Part shown: in pieces, positions 13,753 to 22,267 of the stretch
How positions within the stretch are numbered: position 1 is the first letter of the stretch
How the letters are laid out: every line of letters starts with the position of its first letter
Assembly: GCF_000765675.1 (NCBI RefSeq)
Contig: NZ_JRPA02000015.1
Span: forward strand, 1-37,704
Direction: 5' to 3'
Length of the DNA: 37,704 nucleotides
Origin: Helicobacter sp. MIT 05-5294
GTDB taxonomy: Bacteria; Campylobacterota; Campylobacteria; Campylobacterales; Helicobacteraceae
The notes under the pieces: model-generated
What the model saw: the letters and a program-made list of their open reading frames with translations, nothing else
Database searches by the model: none
Told to the model about the DNA's origin: nothing
Made by a program: the position numbers and the translations under genes

Positions 13753-16700
13753 TTGGTTTGTTATGATTTAAAGTTTATAATCTCTCTTCCAAAAACATTG
13801 AAAGGTAAAAGGTTGCTAAGTCTTATTGTCCCCGTATTTTATAAAAATCAGCATTCTTTTATTTACAAAAGAGCAGTGGAGCTGATAGAAAAATTTAAAA
13901 ACAAAGAGGAATTTGAAGCGATTTTCGCTGATTGCAGCAGGGAATCGCTACTCCAAAGTGCAAGTAGCAATATCAAAATCCTGCATTTGCCTTTAAGCGG
14001 ACAGATTTTCTCCCCTGCATACGCGAGAAACGAAGCCGCGCGGATTGCGACGCAAAAATATTTATTTTTTTACGATGTGGATATGGATTATTCTAGCAAG
14101 TTTGAATCGCTACTTTTACAAAAGATAGAATCCCAACTAGAAAGTGGCAAGGCGCGATTCCTTTCGCTTCCTTTTTTGTATCTCACGCAAAAGGGAACGG
14201 AATTTTACGCAAAAACAAAGGATTTAGAGTCTCTTAAAATCAGCTTTTTAAAGGGCGAAAATCATTGGGTAGAGAGTATTTCAGCAAACAGCTCGGCAAT
14301 TGTGCTAGAGAGGCGATATTTTGAATCTTTAGGCGGTTTTAGAGAGGATTTTCTAGGGCATGGGGGAGAGGATTTTGAGTTTTTGCATCGCCTTGCAGCG
14401 TGGAACCCTCACAGCGAAAGACAAGAAGATTATTATATTGATGCGCGACACCAATTTTTAGGCGACGCGCAAGGCTTTAGGAAGTATTTTGCGTATTATT
14501 CCATTTCTTTGTTTTTTGAAGATTTGGTTTTGTTGCACCAATGGCATTCGCGCCCTTTGACCAACGCATTTTATTTCAGGCGCAAACCCAACGAATCGCT
14601 ATTAAAGATAAAAATGCAAGAATTTGACGCACATAATTGCGGCAAGGTTTGGCAGTCTCCGCACTCCATGCAGCCTTTGCAATCCACGCAATCCCTGCAA
14701 CCTTTGCAAGATTTTAGCGAATTTTTAACTGTGCTCATGGAATCGCATGGTTATGCAGTTGTGGATTATCCCGGATTTTTTCGGCTTGGCAAGGGCGTGA
14801 AGCCTCCCAAAAAACCTTTGGGCAACAAGATTCGCAAACTTCTCACGCGCCCTCAAGAATTTGTCAAAGATATGCCATTGTGGAAGCAAATTGTGCGATT
14901 AAGATTCCCGCAAATTTCACATTTTGTGTATCTTTGGGCGGTTTATGAAAGGTTGGGATTCCAAAAATCCTGCCCAAAAGAGCTAATCAAGGGCGATTTG
15001 CCATTAATCCCAAACAAATCAAGAATCCCAAAAGATTTTGTTTTTTATGGTTGGGGGCGCAAGAAATCCGGGCGCAATGCGATTTTTTTAGCGCAAAAAT
15101 ATCATTGTAAATATTGTCTGCTTGAAGATGGCTTTGTGCGCTCCTTTGGGTTGGGCGTTGAAGGTGCACGAAGCTTCTCACTCGTACAAGATGAGGTTGG
15201 AATCTATTATGACGCCACAAGTCCAAGTGCGTTAGAGAATCTCTTGCAAACTTATGATTTTAGCTCCAATCCCGCGCTATTAGCCGCGGCAAAAGAGGCA
15301 ATAGGGTTGATTTTAAAATACAATATTTCCAAATACAACTGCGCCCAAGATGTCCCTCAAGGCTATTTTGACGAGGAGAATGACGCATCTAGTAGAGCAA
15401 AGCGGGTTTTGATTATCGCCCAAACAAGCGGGGATTCTAGTTTGATTTATGGTTATGGCGAGAAGTTTAGCACCAAAGAGATGATAGAATCCGCCCATAA
15501 AGAGAATCCGAGTGCAAAACTCTATCTCAAAATTCATCCTGATGTTTTGAATGGTAAGCGACAATCCGATATTCTCCCAAGTGAGATTCCGCCCTTTTGC
15601 GAAGTGATTTTGGAGGATTTTAATCCCATTTCGCTTTTAAAGCATTTTTCCAAAGTCTATACAAAAACTTCCCAAATGGGCTTTGAAGCCTTGCTTGTAG
15701 GCTGCGAGTGTGTGTGCTTTGGAATGCCCTTTTATGCGGGTTGGGGATTGACGCGTGATAAGCAAATCTGTGCAAGGCGAACCCGCAGATTAAGTTTGGA
15801 AGAAGTGTTTGCGGCGAGTTTCATACTCTATACACGATATTTCAATCCGCTTTATCAAAGAGAAAGTGATATTTTGGATACTTTGCGCACGATTGCGCAC
15901 TTTAAGCCTTTTTATGTCAAAACCCCGCATAAAGCCTATTTGTTTGGATTTTCTTATTGGAAACATCATTTTATCAAGCCTTTTATGGCGAATTTTACTC
16001 CACAGAATCTTATTTTTATTAATCCTGTTGGCAAAAGCCCATTGGAACTTGCGCTAGAAAAAGGCTTGGATAAGAGAAGCGAAATTTTTATTTGGGGGAG
16101 AAAAAACTTTTTAGAAGTGGAATCTTATGCCAAAGAAAATGGATTGAAAATTACGCGCGTAGAAGATGGCTTTATCCGCTCACTTTCGCTTGGTTCAGAC
16201 CTTACGCGTCCTTTTTCGCTTGTATTTGATGATTTAGGAATCTACTTTGACCCCACGCGTCCTAGCCGATTGGAGCATATTTTGCAACACGCGCAATTTT
16301 CGCAAGAATTATTGCAAGAAGCGCGGAATCTCAAGGAACAAATCCTAAAAAGTAAGATTAGCAAATACAATATCAATGCGCACAAGAAGCTTGAATTGCC
16401 ACAAAATAAGCGGACGATTCTTGTAATTGGGCAAGTTGAGGACGACGCTTCTATCCTCTATGGTGCGCCTATGCAAACGAATCTTTCATTGCTGCAACAA
16501 GTCAAAAAAGAAAACCCCCAAAGCTATATTCTCTACAAACCGCACCCTGATGTGCTAAGTGGGAATCGTGCGGGGAAGATTCCGCAACAAGTTGCATTAG
16601 AATATTGCGAAGAAATCTTAGAAAGCGTGAGTCTCGCCTCTGCCATAGAAGCTGTAGATGAGGTGCATACTCTCACTTCGCTTAGCGGGTTTGAAGCTTT

Positions 16701-17016
16701 GCTGTATGGCAAAAAAGTAGTTACTTATGGAATGCCCTTTTATGCGGGTTGGGGATTGACGATTGACAAGCAAGTTTGCACGAGGCGAACCCGCAAACTA
16801 AGCCTAGAGGAATTGTTTTGTGGTGCTTACCTCCTTTATCCGCGCTATCTTCACCCCGATACTTTGGAGTTTTGCACACCCAATGCGTTAGTGGTGGCAC
16901 TTGAAACAAAGCGCAAAAGATTGCAAGAGGATAGATTTTATGCTTTTAGGGTGCAGTGCTATTCTTGGTTTTCAAGAAAGATTCAGAAGTTATTTGTGTG
17001 GTTTAAGAAGCGATAG
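13753..17016 (+). CDS. kpsC: KpsC-type capsule Kdo transferase with N-terminal GT-A domain
   Basis: This is a 1087-residue protein. Residues about 20-290 are a GT2/GT27-like GT-A domain: LLSLIVPVFY, ARNEAARIATQKYLFFYDVDMD (DxD 108-110), GGFREDFLGHGGEDFEFLHRL. A Gln/Leu-rich repeat linker (about 303-320) follows. Residues about 425-1060 hold two KpsC modules with duplicated motifs: FYGWGRKKSGRNA / IFIWGRKNF, LEDGFVRSFGLG / VEDGFIRSLSLG, FSLVQDEVGIYYD / FSLVFDDLGIYFD, and twice GMPFYAGWGLT. KpsC proteins build the poly-Kdo linker on phosphatidylglycerol for ABC-exported capsule, at the inner membrane's cytosolic face. Normal KpsC is about 680 residues, so the GT-A part is an added fusion. The start is weak: TTG 13753 with no clear ribosome site; the frame is open back to 13612 without ATG/GTG/TTG. 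Confidence 0.85.
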   Translation: MVCYDLKFIISLPKTLKGKRLLSLIVPVFYKNQHSFIYKRAVELIEKFKNKEEFEAIFADCSRESLLQSASSNIKILHLPLSGQIFSPAYARNEAARIATQKYLFFYDVDMDYSSKFESLLLQKIESQLESGKARFLSLPFLYLTQKGTEFYAKTKDLESLKISFLKGENHWVESISANSSAIVLERRYFESLGGFREDFLGHGGEDFEFLHRLAAWNPHSERQEDYYIDARHQFLGDAQGFRKYFAYYSISLFFEDLVLLHQWHSRPLTNAFYFRRKPNESLLKIKMQEFDAHNCGKVWQSPHSMQPLQSTQSLQPLQDFSEFLTVLMESHGYAVVDYPGFFRLGKGVKPPKKPLGNKIRKLLTRPQEFVKDMPLWKQIVRLRFPQISHFVYLWAVYERLGFQKSCPKELIKGDLPLIPNKSRIPKDFVFYGWGRKKSGRNAIFLAQKYHCKYCLLEDGFVRSFGLGVEGARSFSLVQDEVGIYYDATSPSALENLLQTYDFSSNPALLAAAKEAIGLILKYNISKYNCAQDVPQGYFDEENDASSRAKRVLIIAQTSGDSSLIYGYGEKFSTKEMIESAHKENPSAKLYLKIHPDVLNGKRQSDILPSEIPPFCEVILEDFNPISLLKHFSKVYTKTSQMGFEALLVGCECVCFGMPFYAGWGLTRDKQICARRTRRLSLEEVFAASFILYTRYFNPLYQRESDILDTLRTIAHFKPFYVKTPHKAYLFGFSYWKHHFIKPFMANFTPQNLIFINPVGKSPLELALEKGLDKRSEIFIWGRKNFLEVESYAKENGLKITRVEDGFIRSLSLGSDLTRPFSLVFDDLGIYFDPTRPSRLEHILQHAQFSQELLQEARNLKEQILKSKISKYNINAHKKLELPQNKRTILVIGQVEDDASILYGAPMQTNLSLLQQVKKENPQSYILYKPHPDVLSGNRAGKIPQQVALEYCEEILESVSLASAIEAVDEVHTLTSLSGFEALLYGKKVVTYGMPFYAGWGLTIDKQVCTRRTRKLSLEELFCGAYLLYPRYLHPDTLEFCTPNALVVALETKRKRLQEDRFYAFRVQCYSWFSRKIQKLFVWFKKR

Positions 17017-17358
17017 GGGGTTGCGCTTTGTGATGACGGAAGTAGTGAAATTATGGATTGCTAAGGTGTCATTGCGAATGAAGATGGAGCGCACACTGCG
17101 TCAGCAGTTTGCCCACACTTGTAAATCCATAATTTTATAAATCATTCGTATTTCTACTGCGTCATTGCGAGATTCTGCATCGAGCTAAATCGTGGCAATC
17201 TATAATGTTGCATAAAGCGGATTCTGCAATGGAATCCTTAAAATGGGATTCTTACATTTGGATTGCTTCGTTGCACTTCGTGCGCCCCGTAATGATGGAA
17301 TGGGATTTTACAATGGCGAGATTTTACATTGCATTTTGTGCTTGAAGCAAAGTGCTGC
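17017..17358. other. Repeat-rich spacer between kpsC and dcd
   Basis: No gene seen. It contains an 88-bp element with 12-bp terminal inverted repeats (17048-17135) and two REP-like segments: 'GCGTCATTGCGAGATTCT...CGTGGCAATC' (about 17159-17200) and 'GGATTGCTTCG...CCCCGTAATGATGG' (about 17259-17299). It separates two convergent genes, so terminators probably lie within it. Confidence 0.6.
17048..17135. repeat. 88-bp MITE-like element with 12-bp terminal inverted repeats
   Basis: It begins AAATTATGGATT (17048-17059) and ends with its exact reverse complement AATCCATAATTT (17124-17135). Its right half (17086-17135) is about 80% identical to 37305-37354, and its 'CCCACACTTG.AAATC' end recurs inverted at about 37588-37612. 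Confidence 0.6.
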
Positions 17359-17919
17359 TTATTTTAAGATTCTAGGCAAGGTAATGCCTTTTTGGCTTTG
17401 GTATTTGCCCTTTTTGTCCTTATAGCTCACTTCGCAAGGAGAATCCCCCTCCAAAAACAACACTTGCGCGATTCCCTCATTAGCATAAATTTTAGCAGGA
17501 AGTGGCGTAGTGTTGCTGATTTCAATCGTGATATGTCCCTCAAACTCCGGCTCAAAAGGCGTTACATTGACGATGATTCCACAACGCGCATAAGTGCTTT
17601 TGCCAAGACAAATCGCCAAAATGTTGCGCGGGATTTTAAAGTATTCAATCGTTCGCGCCAATGCAAAAGAGTTAGGTGGCACAATACACACATCACCGAC
17701 AAAATCCACCACATTAGCAGAATCAAAGTTTTTTGGGTCCACCACCATCGCATTAATGTTGGTAAAAATCTTAAACTCATTGCTCACCCGAATATCATAA
17801 CCATAGCTTGATAACCCAAAGCTCACGACGCCTTTGCCCACTTGATTTTCACAAAAAGGCTCAATCATCGCGTGTTTTTGAGCCATTTCGCGAATCCATT
17901 TATCTTCTTTTAATCCCAT
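17359..17919 (-). CDS. dcd: dCTP deaminase
   Basis: This 186-residue cytosolic enzyme deaminates dCTP to dUTP, feeding dTMP synthesis (tmk lies later in this window). Full-length family match: [15 protein letters not shown] near residue 38, [30 protein letters not shown] in the middle (the catalytic region with KSTYAR), [42 protein letters not shown] near the C terminus. It lies divergent to accB; a dcd/accB/accC cluster is familiar from H. pylori. A 139-codon frame on the other strand within it is a shadow. Confidence 0.96.
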   Translation of the reverse strand: MGLKEDKWIREMAQKHAMIEPFCENQVGKGVVSFGLSSYGYDIRVSNEFKIFTNINAMVVDPKNFDSANVVDFVGDVCIVPPNSFALARTIEYFKIPRNILAICLGKSTYARCGIIVNVTPFEPEFEGHITIEISNTTPLPAKIYANEGIAQVLFLEGDSPCEVSYKDKKGKYQSQKGITLPRILK

Positions 17920-17954
17920 TTGATTCCTTATTTAGTTTTTTAATTAAATTATGA

Positions 17955-17963
17955 TATTATAAC
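17955..17963 (+). promoter_or_regulatory. Likely -10 region of the accB-accC operon
   Basis: TATTATAAC follows ATTAAATTATGA in the short AT-rich gap between divergent dcd and accB. The exact -10 (TATTAT or TATAAC) is uncertain. The leader would be about 65-70 nt. Confidence 0.35.
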
Positions 17964-18035
17964 AGATTAAACAAGCAAAATTCTTTGGAAATGCCAAAGA
18001 AATGCTTAAGATTCTATTTCTAACAAAGGCTTAAA

Positions 18036-18506
18036 ATGAATTTTAAAGAGATAAAAGAACTCATAGAAATCTTTGACGCAAGTAATTTGAATCGTCTTAG
18101 CATTTCACAAGAAAATTCAAAAATCAAACTTGAAAAAGGACAAAGTTGCGCTACTTCAGTCGTGGTGGAATCGCAAAACGCGCCACTTAGCGTTCCTACT
18201 CTCACACCGCAAAGCCTTCCTCAAATCGCTCCTGTCGCTTCTGCACCTGCTGCGCCGCAACTTTCAGGTGAGACAATTAACTCCCCAATGGTTGGGACTT
18301 TTTATCGTTGTCCTTCCCCTGATACTCCTGCTTATGTGAATGTTGGGGATAAAGTCAAAAAAGGACAAACTTTAGGAATCATTGAAGCCATGAAAATTAT
18401 GAATGAAATTGAAGCGGAGTTTGATTGTGTGATTAAAGAGATTATCCCCAATGACGCGCAACCTGTGGAATACAATTCGCCTTTATTTGTGGTGGAGAAA
18501 ATCTAA
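18036..18506 (+). CDS. accB: Biotin carboxyl carrier protein of acetyl-CoA carboxylase
   Basis: This 156-residue protein carries biotin between the AccC carboxylase and the carboxyltransferase in malonyl-CoA synthesis. The C-terminal biotinyl domain contains EAMKIMNE, with Lys120 as the biotinylated residue. A Pro/Ala-rich linker (about 49-76) separates it from the N-terminal helical part MNFKEIKELIEIF, typical of AccB. TAATG overlap with accC (18504-18508) indicates coupled translation of the two subunits. Confidence 0.97.
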   Translation: MNFKEIKELIEIFDASNLNRLSISQENSKIKLEKGQSCATSVVVESQNAPLSVPTLTPQSLPQIAPVASAPAAPQLSGETINSPMVGTFYRCPSPDTPAYVNVGDKVKKGQTLGIIEAMKIMNEIEAEFDCVIKEIIPNDAQPVEYNSPLFVVEKI

Positions 18507-19888
18507 TGCAAGAAACACTAAAAGAATCTCCAAAAGAGATTAATACCATTTTAATTGCAAATCGTGGCGAGATTGCCCTAAGAGCAATCCGCACCATCAA
18601 AGAAATGGGCAAAAAAGCAATTGCAGTGTATTCTACAGCGGATAAAGATGCGCATTACTTGGACTTAGCGGACGCGAAAGTGTGCATTGGCGGGGATAAA
18701 TCTAGCGAAAGCTATCTCAATATCCCTGCGATTATTTCCGCAGCGGAGCTTTTTAACGCGGACGCGATTTTTCCCGGATATGGATTCTTAAGCGAGAATC
18801 AAAACTTCGTTGAAATTTGCAAACATCACAAGATTGAATTTATAGGACCAAACCCCGATGTAATGGCTCTTATGAGCGATAAAAGCAAGGCAAAAGAAGT
18901 GATGAAAAATGCCGGTGTGCCTGTGATTCCCGGAAGCGATGGTGCAGTAGTTTCCAAAGAAGAAGCCCTAAAACTTGCAAAAGAAATCGGCTATCCTGTG
19001 ATACTTAAAGCCGCAGCGGGTGGCGGCGGACGCGGTATGCGAATCGTGGAGAGAGAAGAGAATATGTTTAATGCCTATCTTGCCGCAGAAAGCGAAGCAA
19101 TTAGTGCGTTTGGAGATGGCACAATTTATATGGAAAAATTCATTGATAAGCCCAAACATATTGAAGTGCAGATTCTCGCTGATAAACATGGAAATGTTTT
19201 GCATGTTGGGGAGCGGGATTGCTCTTTGCAAAGACGCCACCAAAAGCTAATTGAAGAATCCCCAGCACCCACACTAGAGCCTAAAACGCGTCAAAAATTG
19301 CTAGAAACCGCTATTACAGCGACAAAAGCTATAAAATATGTTGGTGCAGGGACTTATGAGTTTTTGCTAGATTCCAACCAAAACTTTTATTTTATGGAAA
19401 TGAATACGCGTTTGCAAGTAGAACACCCTGTAAGTGAGCTTGTTAGCGGATTGGATATTATTGAATTAATGATTCAAATCGCAGAGGGGAAAACCCTGCC
19501 CAAGCAAGAAGAAATCTATTTCAAAGGTTGTGCGATGGAATGCAGAATCACAGCGGAAGATCCTGTGAAATTCTATCCATCAGCAGGTAAAATCACGAAA
19601 TGGATTGCTCCGGGCGGTGGCAATGTGCGCCTTGATAGTCACGCGTATGCAGGTTATGTTGTGCCGATGTTTTACGATTCTATGATTGGCAAACTGATTG
19701 TTTGGGGCAAGAATCGCAAAGAAGCAATTGCAAGAATGTCGCGTGCGTTGGACGAGTTTTGCGTGGAGGGAATCAAAACAACGATTGCGTTTCATCAAGA
19801 GATGATGAAAAACGATGATTTCAAAAGAGGAGTGATTCACACGAAATATTTAGAGCAAAAAATGGCAAATGAAGCGGAAAAAAGATAA
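18506..19888 (+). CDS. accC: Biotin carboxylase subunit of acetyl-CoA carboxylase
   Basis: This 460-residue ATP-grasp enzyme carboxylates biotin on AccB using ATP and bicarbonate. Motifs: ILIANRGEIALRAIRTIKEMG (N-terminal domain), FPGYGFLSEN, the glycine-rich AAAGGGGRGMRIV loop, HIEVQILAD, ERDCSLQRRHQKLIEESPAP and EMNTRLQVEHPVSELVSGLD (catalytic Arg region). Slightly longer than the E. coli enzyme by a short N-terminal extension before INTILIANRGE. Its start overlaps accB by one base. Confidence 0.97.
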   Translation: MQETLKESPKEINTILIANRGEIALRAIRTIKEMGKKAIAVYSTADKDAHYLDLADAKVCIGGDKSSESYLNIPAIISAAELFNADAIFPGYGFLSENQNFVEICKHHKIEFIGPNPDVMALMSDKSKAKEVMKNAGVPVIPGSDGAVVSKEEALKLAKEIGYPVILKAAAGGGGRGMRIVEREENMFNAYLAAESEAISAFGDGTIYMEKFIDKPKHIEVQILADKHGNVLHVGERDCSLQRRHQKLIEESPAPTLEPKTRQKLLETAITATKAIKYVGAGTYEFLLDSNQNFYFMEMNTRLQVEHPVSELVSGLDIIELMIQIAEGKTLPKQEEIYFKGCAMECRITAEDPVKFYPSAGKITKWIAPGGGNVRLDSHAYAGYVVPMFYDSMIGKLIVWGKNRKEAIARMSRALDEFCVEGIKTTIAFHQEMMKNDDFKRGVIHTKYLEQKMANEAEKR

Positions 19889-19892
19889 AAGT

Positions 19893-19906
19893 GGAACGAT
19901 AAATGC
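19893..19906 (+). promoter_or_regulatory. Sigma-54-type promoter of the flagellin-like gene
   Basis: TGGAACGATAAATGCTTG (19892-19909): GG (19893-19894), ten bases, GC (19905-19906), the spacing required by RpoN. It lies just after the accC stop, with the predicted start near 19918. RpoN drives middle flagellar genes in Helicobacter and Campylobacter, which fits the product. Confidence 0.65.
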
Positions 19907-19958
19907 TTGTAGTTTATAAAAATTGCAAGGAAGCAAATTCATTATTAAGGAGATAACA

Positions 19959-20714
19959 ATGAAAATTGGAAACACACAAACCACAAGCGAAAGCTTGATT
20001 AATCTAAATAGAGCGAAAAATAACGAAAAAGAGGCGTTGAAAAATATTTCTTCCCCACGACCTTTAGAGGCGACTGATGGTGCGAGTTTGGCATTAGCAA
20101 ACGCGCTTTTATCTCAAGCAAACTCAATGTCTCAAGGAATCCGCAATGCAAATGACGCGCTAGGTGTGATGCAAATTGCCGATGCGACCCTTTCTAATAT
20201 TACAGATTCTGCAATTCGTATGAACGAACTTTCTGTTGCTTTGGGAAATCCTGCGTTAAATAGCGAACAAAGAGCAATGATTGAAAGCGAAGCAAATGCG
20301 CTTACGCGCTCCATGAGTGATGCGACAAGTCAAGCGGTTTTTAATGGTAAGAATGTTTTTAGTGGGCAAATGAGCTTTGTAACAGGCAATGGAACAGAAA
20401 GTATTAATATGCAAGCTCCTAATGTTTCTGGGCTTAGTGTCAATAACCAACAAAGCATTTTGGACTTTATTAACAATGTCAATTCAAAACGCGCGGATAT
20501 TGGTTCTGCAATGAATGGAATCCAATCAGGAGTGAATGCAAGTATGAATACGGTGGTGAATCTAAAAGCCGCAGAGGGTGGATTAATGAAAGATGATTTG
20601 GCGGAAAACTATAATGAACTTAATGCGGCAAAACTTAAAGAAAACGCCTCTCTTTATGCCGCTTCTTTTAACGCGCAATATTTGCAAAGTCGCTTAGACG
20701 CATTGCTTGGATAA
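19959..20714 (+). CDS. Short FlaC-like flagellin homologue
   Basis: This 251-residue protein starts at ATG 19959, chosen because AAGGAG sits at 19948-19953; a TTG 36 bases earlier would place the ribosome site inside the gene. It has the conserved flagellin ends: N-terminal SESLINLNRAKNNEKEALKNISSPRPLEATDGASLALANALLSQ, 'ADATLSNITDSAIRMNELSV', 'FNGKNVFSG', and C-terminal LKENASLYAASFNAQYLQSRLDALL. The variable outer domains are almost absent, so it is much shorter than FlaA/FlaB. Length and pattern fit FlaC of Campylobacter, a flagellin-like protein exported by the flagellar apparatus. A minor structural role in the filament is also possible. Confidence 0.75.
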   Translation: MKIGNTQTTSESLINLNRAKNNEKEALKNISSPRPLEATDGASLALANALLSQANSMSQGIRNANDALGVMQIADATLSNITDSAIRMNELSVALGNPALNSEQRAMIESEANALTRSMSDATSQAVFNGKNVFSGQMSFVTGNGTESINMQAPNVSGLSVNNQQSILDFINNVNSKRADIGSAMNGIQSGVNASMNTVVNLKAAEGGLMKDDLAENYNELNAAKLKENASLYAASFNAQYLQSRLDALLG

Positions 20715-20729
20715 TCCAAAATAAAATAG

Positions 20730-20759
20730 CCTAAAAGGTGGGATTCTCCTTTCCCACCT
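20730..20759 (-). terminator. Intrinsic terminator for the CitMHS gene
   Basis: 8-bp stem AGGTGGGA/TCCCACCT (20736-20743, 20752-20759) with an 8-nt loop. On the minus strand it is followed by TTTTAGGCTATTTTATTTT, a typical U-rich tail. The same stem may help end the flagellin transcript from the other side. Confidence 0.7.
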
Positions 20760-20779
20760 AAGTAATGGAATCCGCGCAA

Positions 20780-22168
20780 TCAAAAGAATTTTATAATCCC
20801 CAAAACCGCGCCCACGCTTAGACAAACAATAGAAACACCCCAAACATAAAAGAAGCTTTTGCTGATATGTTCTTTGATGCTCACGCCACTGATTCCACAA
20901 CCTAGAAGTGTTGCTGGGACGACAGGAGAAATAAAAGTCGCACAATTTCTAGCGACAACCATAATAATCGCAATGCTCATAGGGTCAATTCCCAAGGCAG
21001 AGGTGATTCCAATGACAATAGGCATAATGCCAAAAAAGTAAGAATCTGTGCAGAAAATTAACGCCATAGGAACTGCGCTAATGCCCACAATAAGCGGAAT
21101 CAAGATTAATGCCCAATCAGGTAAAATTTCCAAAATCACATTTGCCATCACTTTCATAATGCCTGTTTTGTCAAAAACGCCAATAAGGATTCCAGCCCCA
21201 AAAAGCGTTGTTGCCATTAAAATCGCGCTTTTAGAATATTTGTCAATGAGTTTTTGTGCAACTTCTAGCTTGGGATAATTGATAAATAAAGCAAAGCAGA
21301 ATCCAAGCATAAACAAAAAATAACTTGGAAGAATGTTTGCAACCAAAAGTGCTAGAATCGCCAAAAGCAAGAGAATATTTAAGAAAAATTGGCTACTTTG
21401 ATGATGTTCGCCAAGTGCTAATTGGTGGAAATCCTCATCAGCTGCAATTCTCCCTGCGCCTCTTTGAATTTCTTGTCTTGCCAAGAAAATCGCAATGCCC
21501 AACGCGCATAAAAGCCCTGTGATTTGAATCGGGATTAATTGATGCCAAATCTCGTTTGCTTCTGTGTTAATAATGGTTGCTGCACGCAGTGTTGGACCTC
21601 CCCACGGAAGGAGATTCATGACTCCAAGCGAAACTGCCATAATTGTCATTAGTGTTGTTTTACGGATTCCTAACTTTTCATAGATTGGCAACATTGCCGG
21701 AATCACTATCAAAAAGCTAGAAGCCCCAGAACCATCTAAATGCACGACAACAGAAATAACCACGGTTAAGATACAAATGCTATATACATTGTTTTTACTG
21801 AATCTTAACAGGTAATTAATCATTGTGTTAAAAACACCCGCTTCGTTTAAGAGCCCAAAGAATAGAATCGCAAAAATAAACAAAACCGCTGTGGAGCTTA
21901 CGCTGTTGATTCCTTGTCGGATAAAGTATTTGAGCGCATTAAAATCAAACACAGGATTCTCCATTTTCGCAAAATACGCAATATCAAACTTTTCTTTAAG
22001 GAGACTTCCGATTCCTAAATGAAAATTCGTATCCAACAAAACAAGCAAAATTGCACTTATACCAGAGACGATAATAAAAGCAACCGATGGAGTGGTTTTG
22101 TCCGTCAAAAGAAGATAAACAATTAAAATTAGTGAGGCGAAACCCACAAAAGCGAGGAAAAATTCCAT
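20780..22168 (-). CDS. CitMHS-family citrate/carboxylate transporter
   Basis: This 462-residue inner-membrane protein has about 12 hydrophobic segments. Family signatures are VVHLDGSGASSFLIVIPAMLPIYEKLGI (about 142-170) and 'GVMNLLPWGGPTLRAA' (about 187-202), with a charged loop at about 237-260 and a second symmetrical half. CitMHS proteins take up citrate, often as a metal complex, with protons. The exact substrate cannot be read from sequence. It is a single gene with its own terminator, divergent from dapF. Confidence 0.8.
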   Translation of the reverse strand: MEFFLAFVGFASLILIVYLLLTDKTTPSVAFIIVSGISAILLVLLDTNFHLGIGSLLKEKFDIAYFAKMENPVFDFNALKYFIRQGINSVSSTAVLFIFAILFFGLLNEAGVFNTMINYLLRFSKNNVYSICILTVVISVVVHLDGSGASSFLIVIPAMLPIYEKLGIRKTTLMTIMAVSLGVMNLLPWGGPTLRAATIINTEANEIWHQLIPIQITGLLCALGIAIFLARQEIQRGAGRIAADEDFHQLALGEHHQSSQFFLNILLLLAILALLVANILPSYFLFMLGFCFALFINYPKLEVAQKLIDKYSKSAILMATTLFGAGILIGVFDKTGIMKVMANVILEILPDWALILIPLIVGISAVPMALIFCTDSYFFGIMPIVIGITSALGIDPMSIAIIMVVARNCATFISPVVPATLLGCGISGVSIKEHISKSFFYVWGVSIVCLSVGAVLGIIKFF

Positions 22169-22194
22169 AAATATCCTTTTAGAGAAAATCTAGT

Positions 22195-22200
22195 TATAAT
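22195..22200 (+). promoter_or_regulatory. -10 box upstream of dapF
   Basis: A consensus TATAAT lies 67 bases before the dapF ATG in the divergent gap with the transporter gene. The -35 is not recognisable. Confidence 0.5.
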
Positions 22201-22267
22201 AATAGCAGAGTTTTTAGAGAGAATCGCAAAATTTAATTTTTTATGAAAGAAAAATAAGGAGAATTTT

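Noticed and set aside
16901-17425. Short plus-strand frames across the kpsC end and spacer (16901-17140, 17243-17425)
   Set aside because: They translate the repeat elements and the kpsC tail out of frame and have no ribosome sites.
17392-17811. 139-codon plus-strand frame
   Set aside because: Lies fully antisense to the unmistakable dcd gene; no ribosome site or family resemblance.
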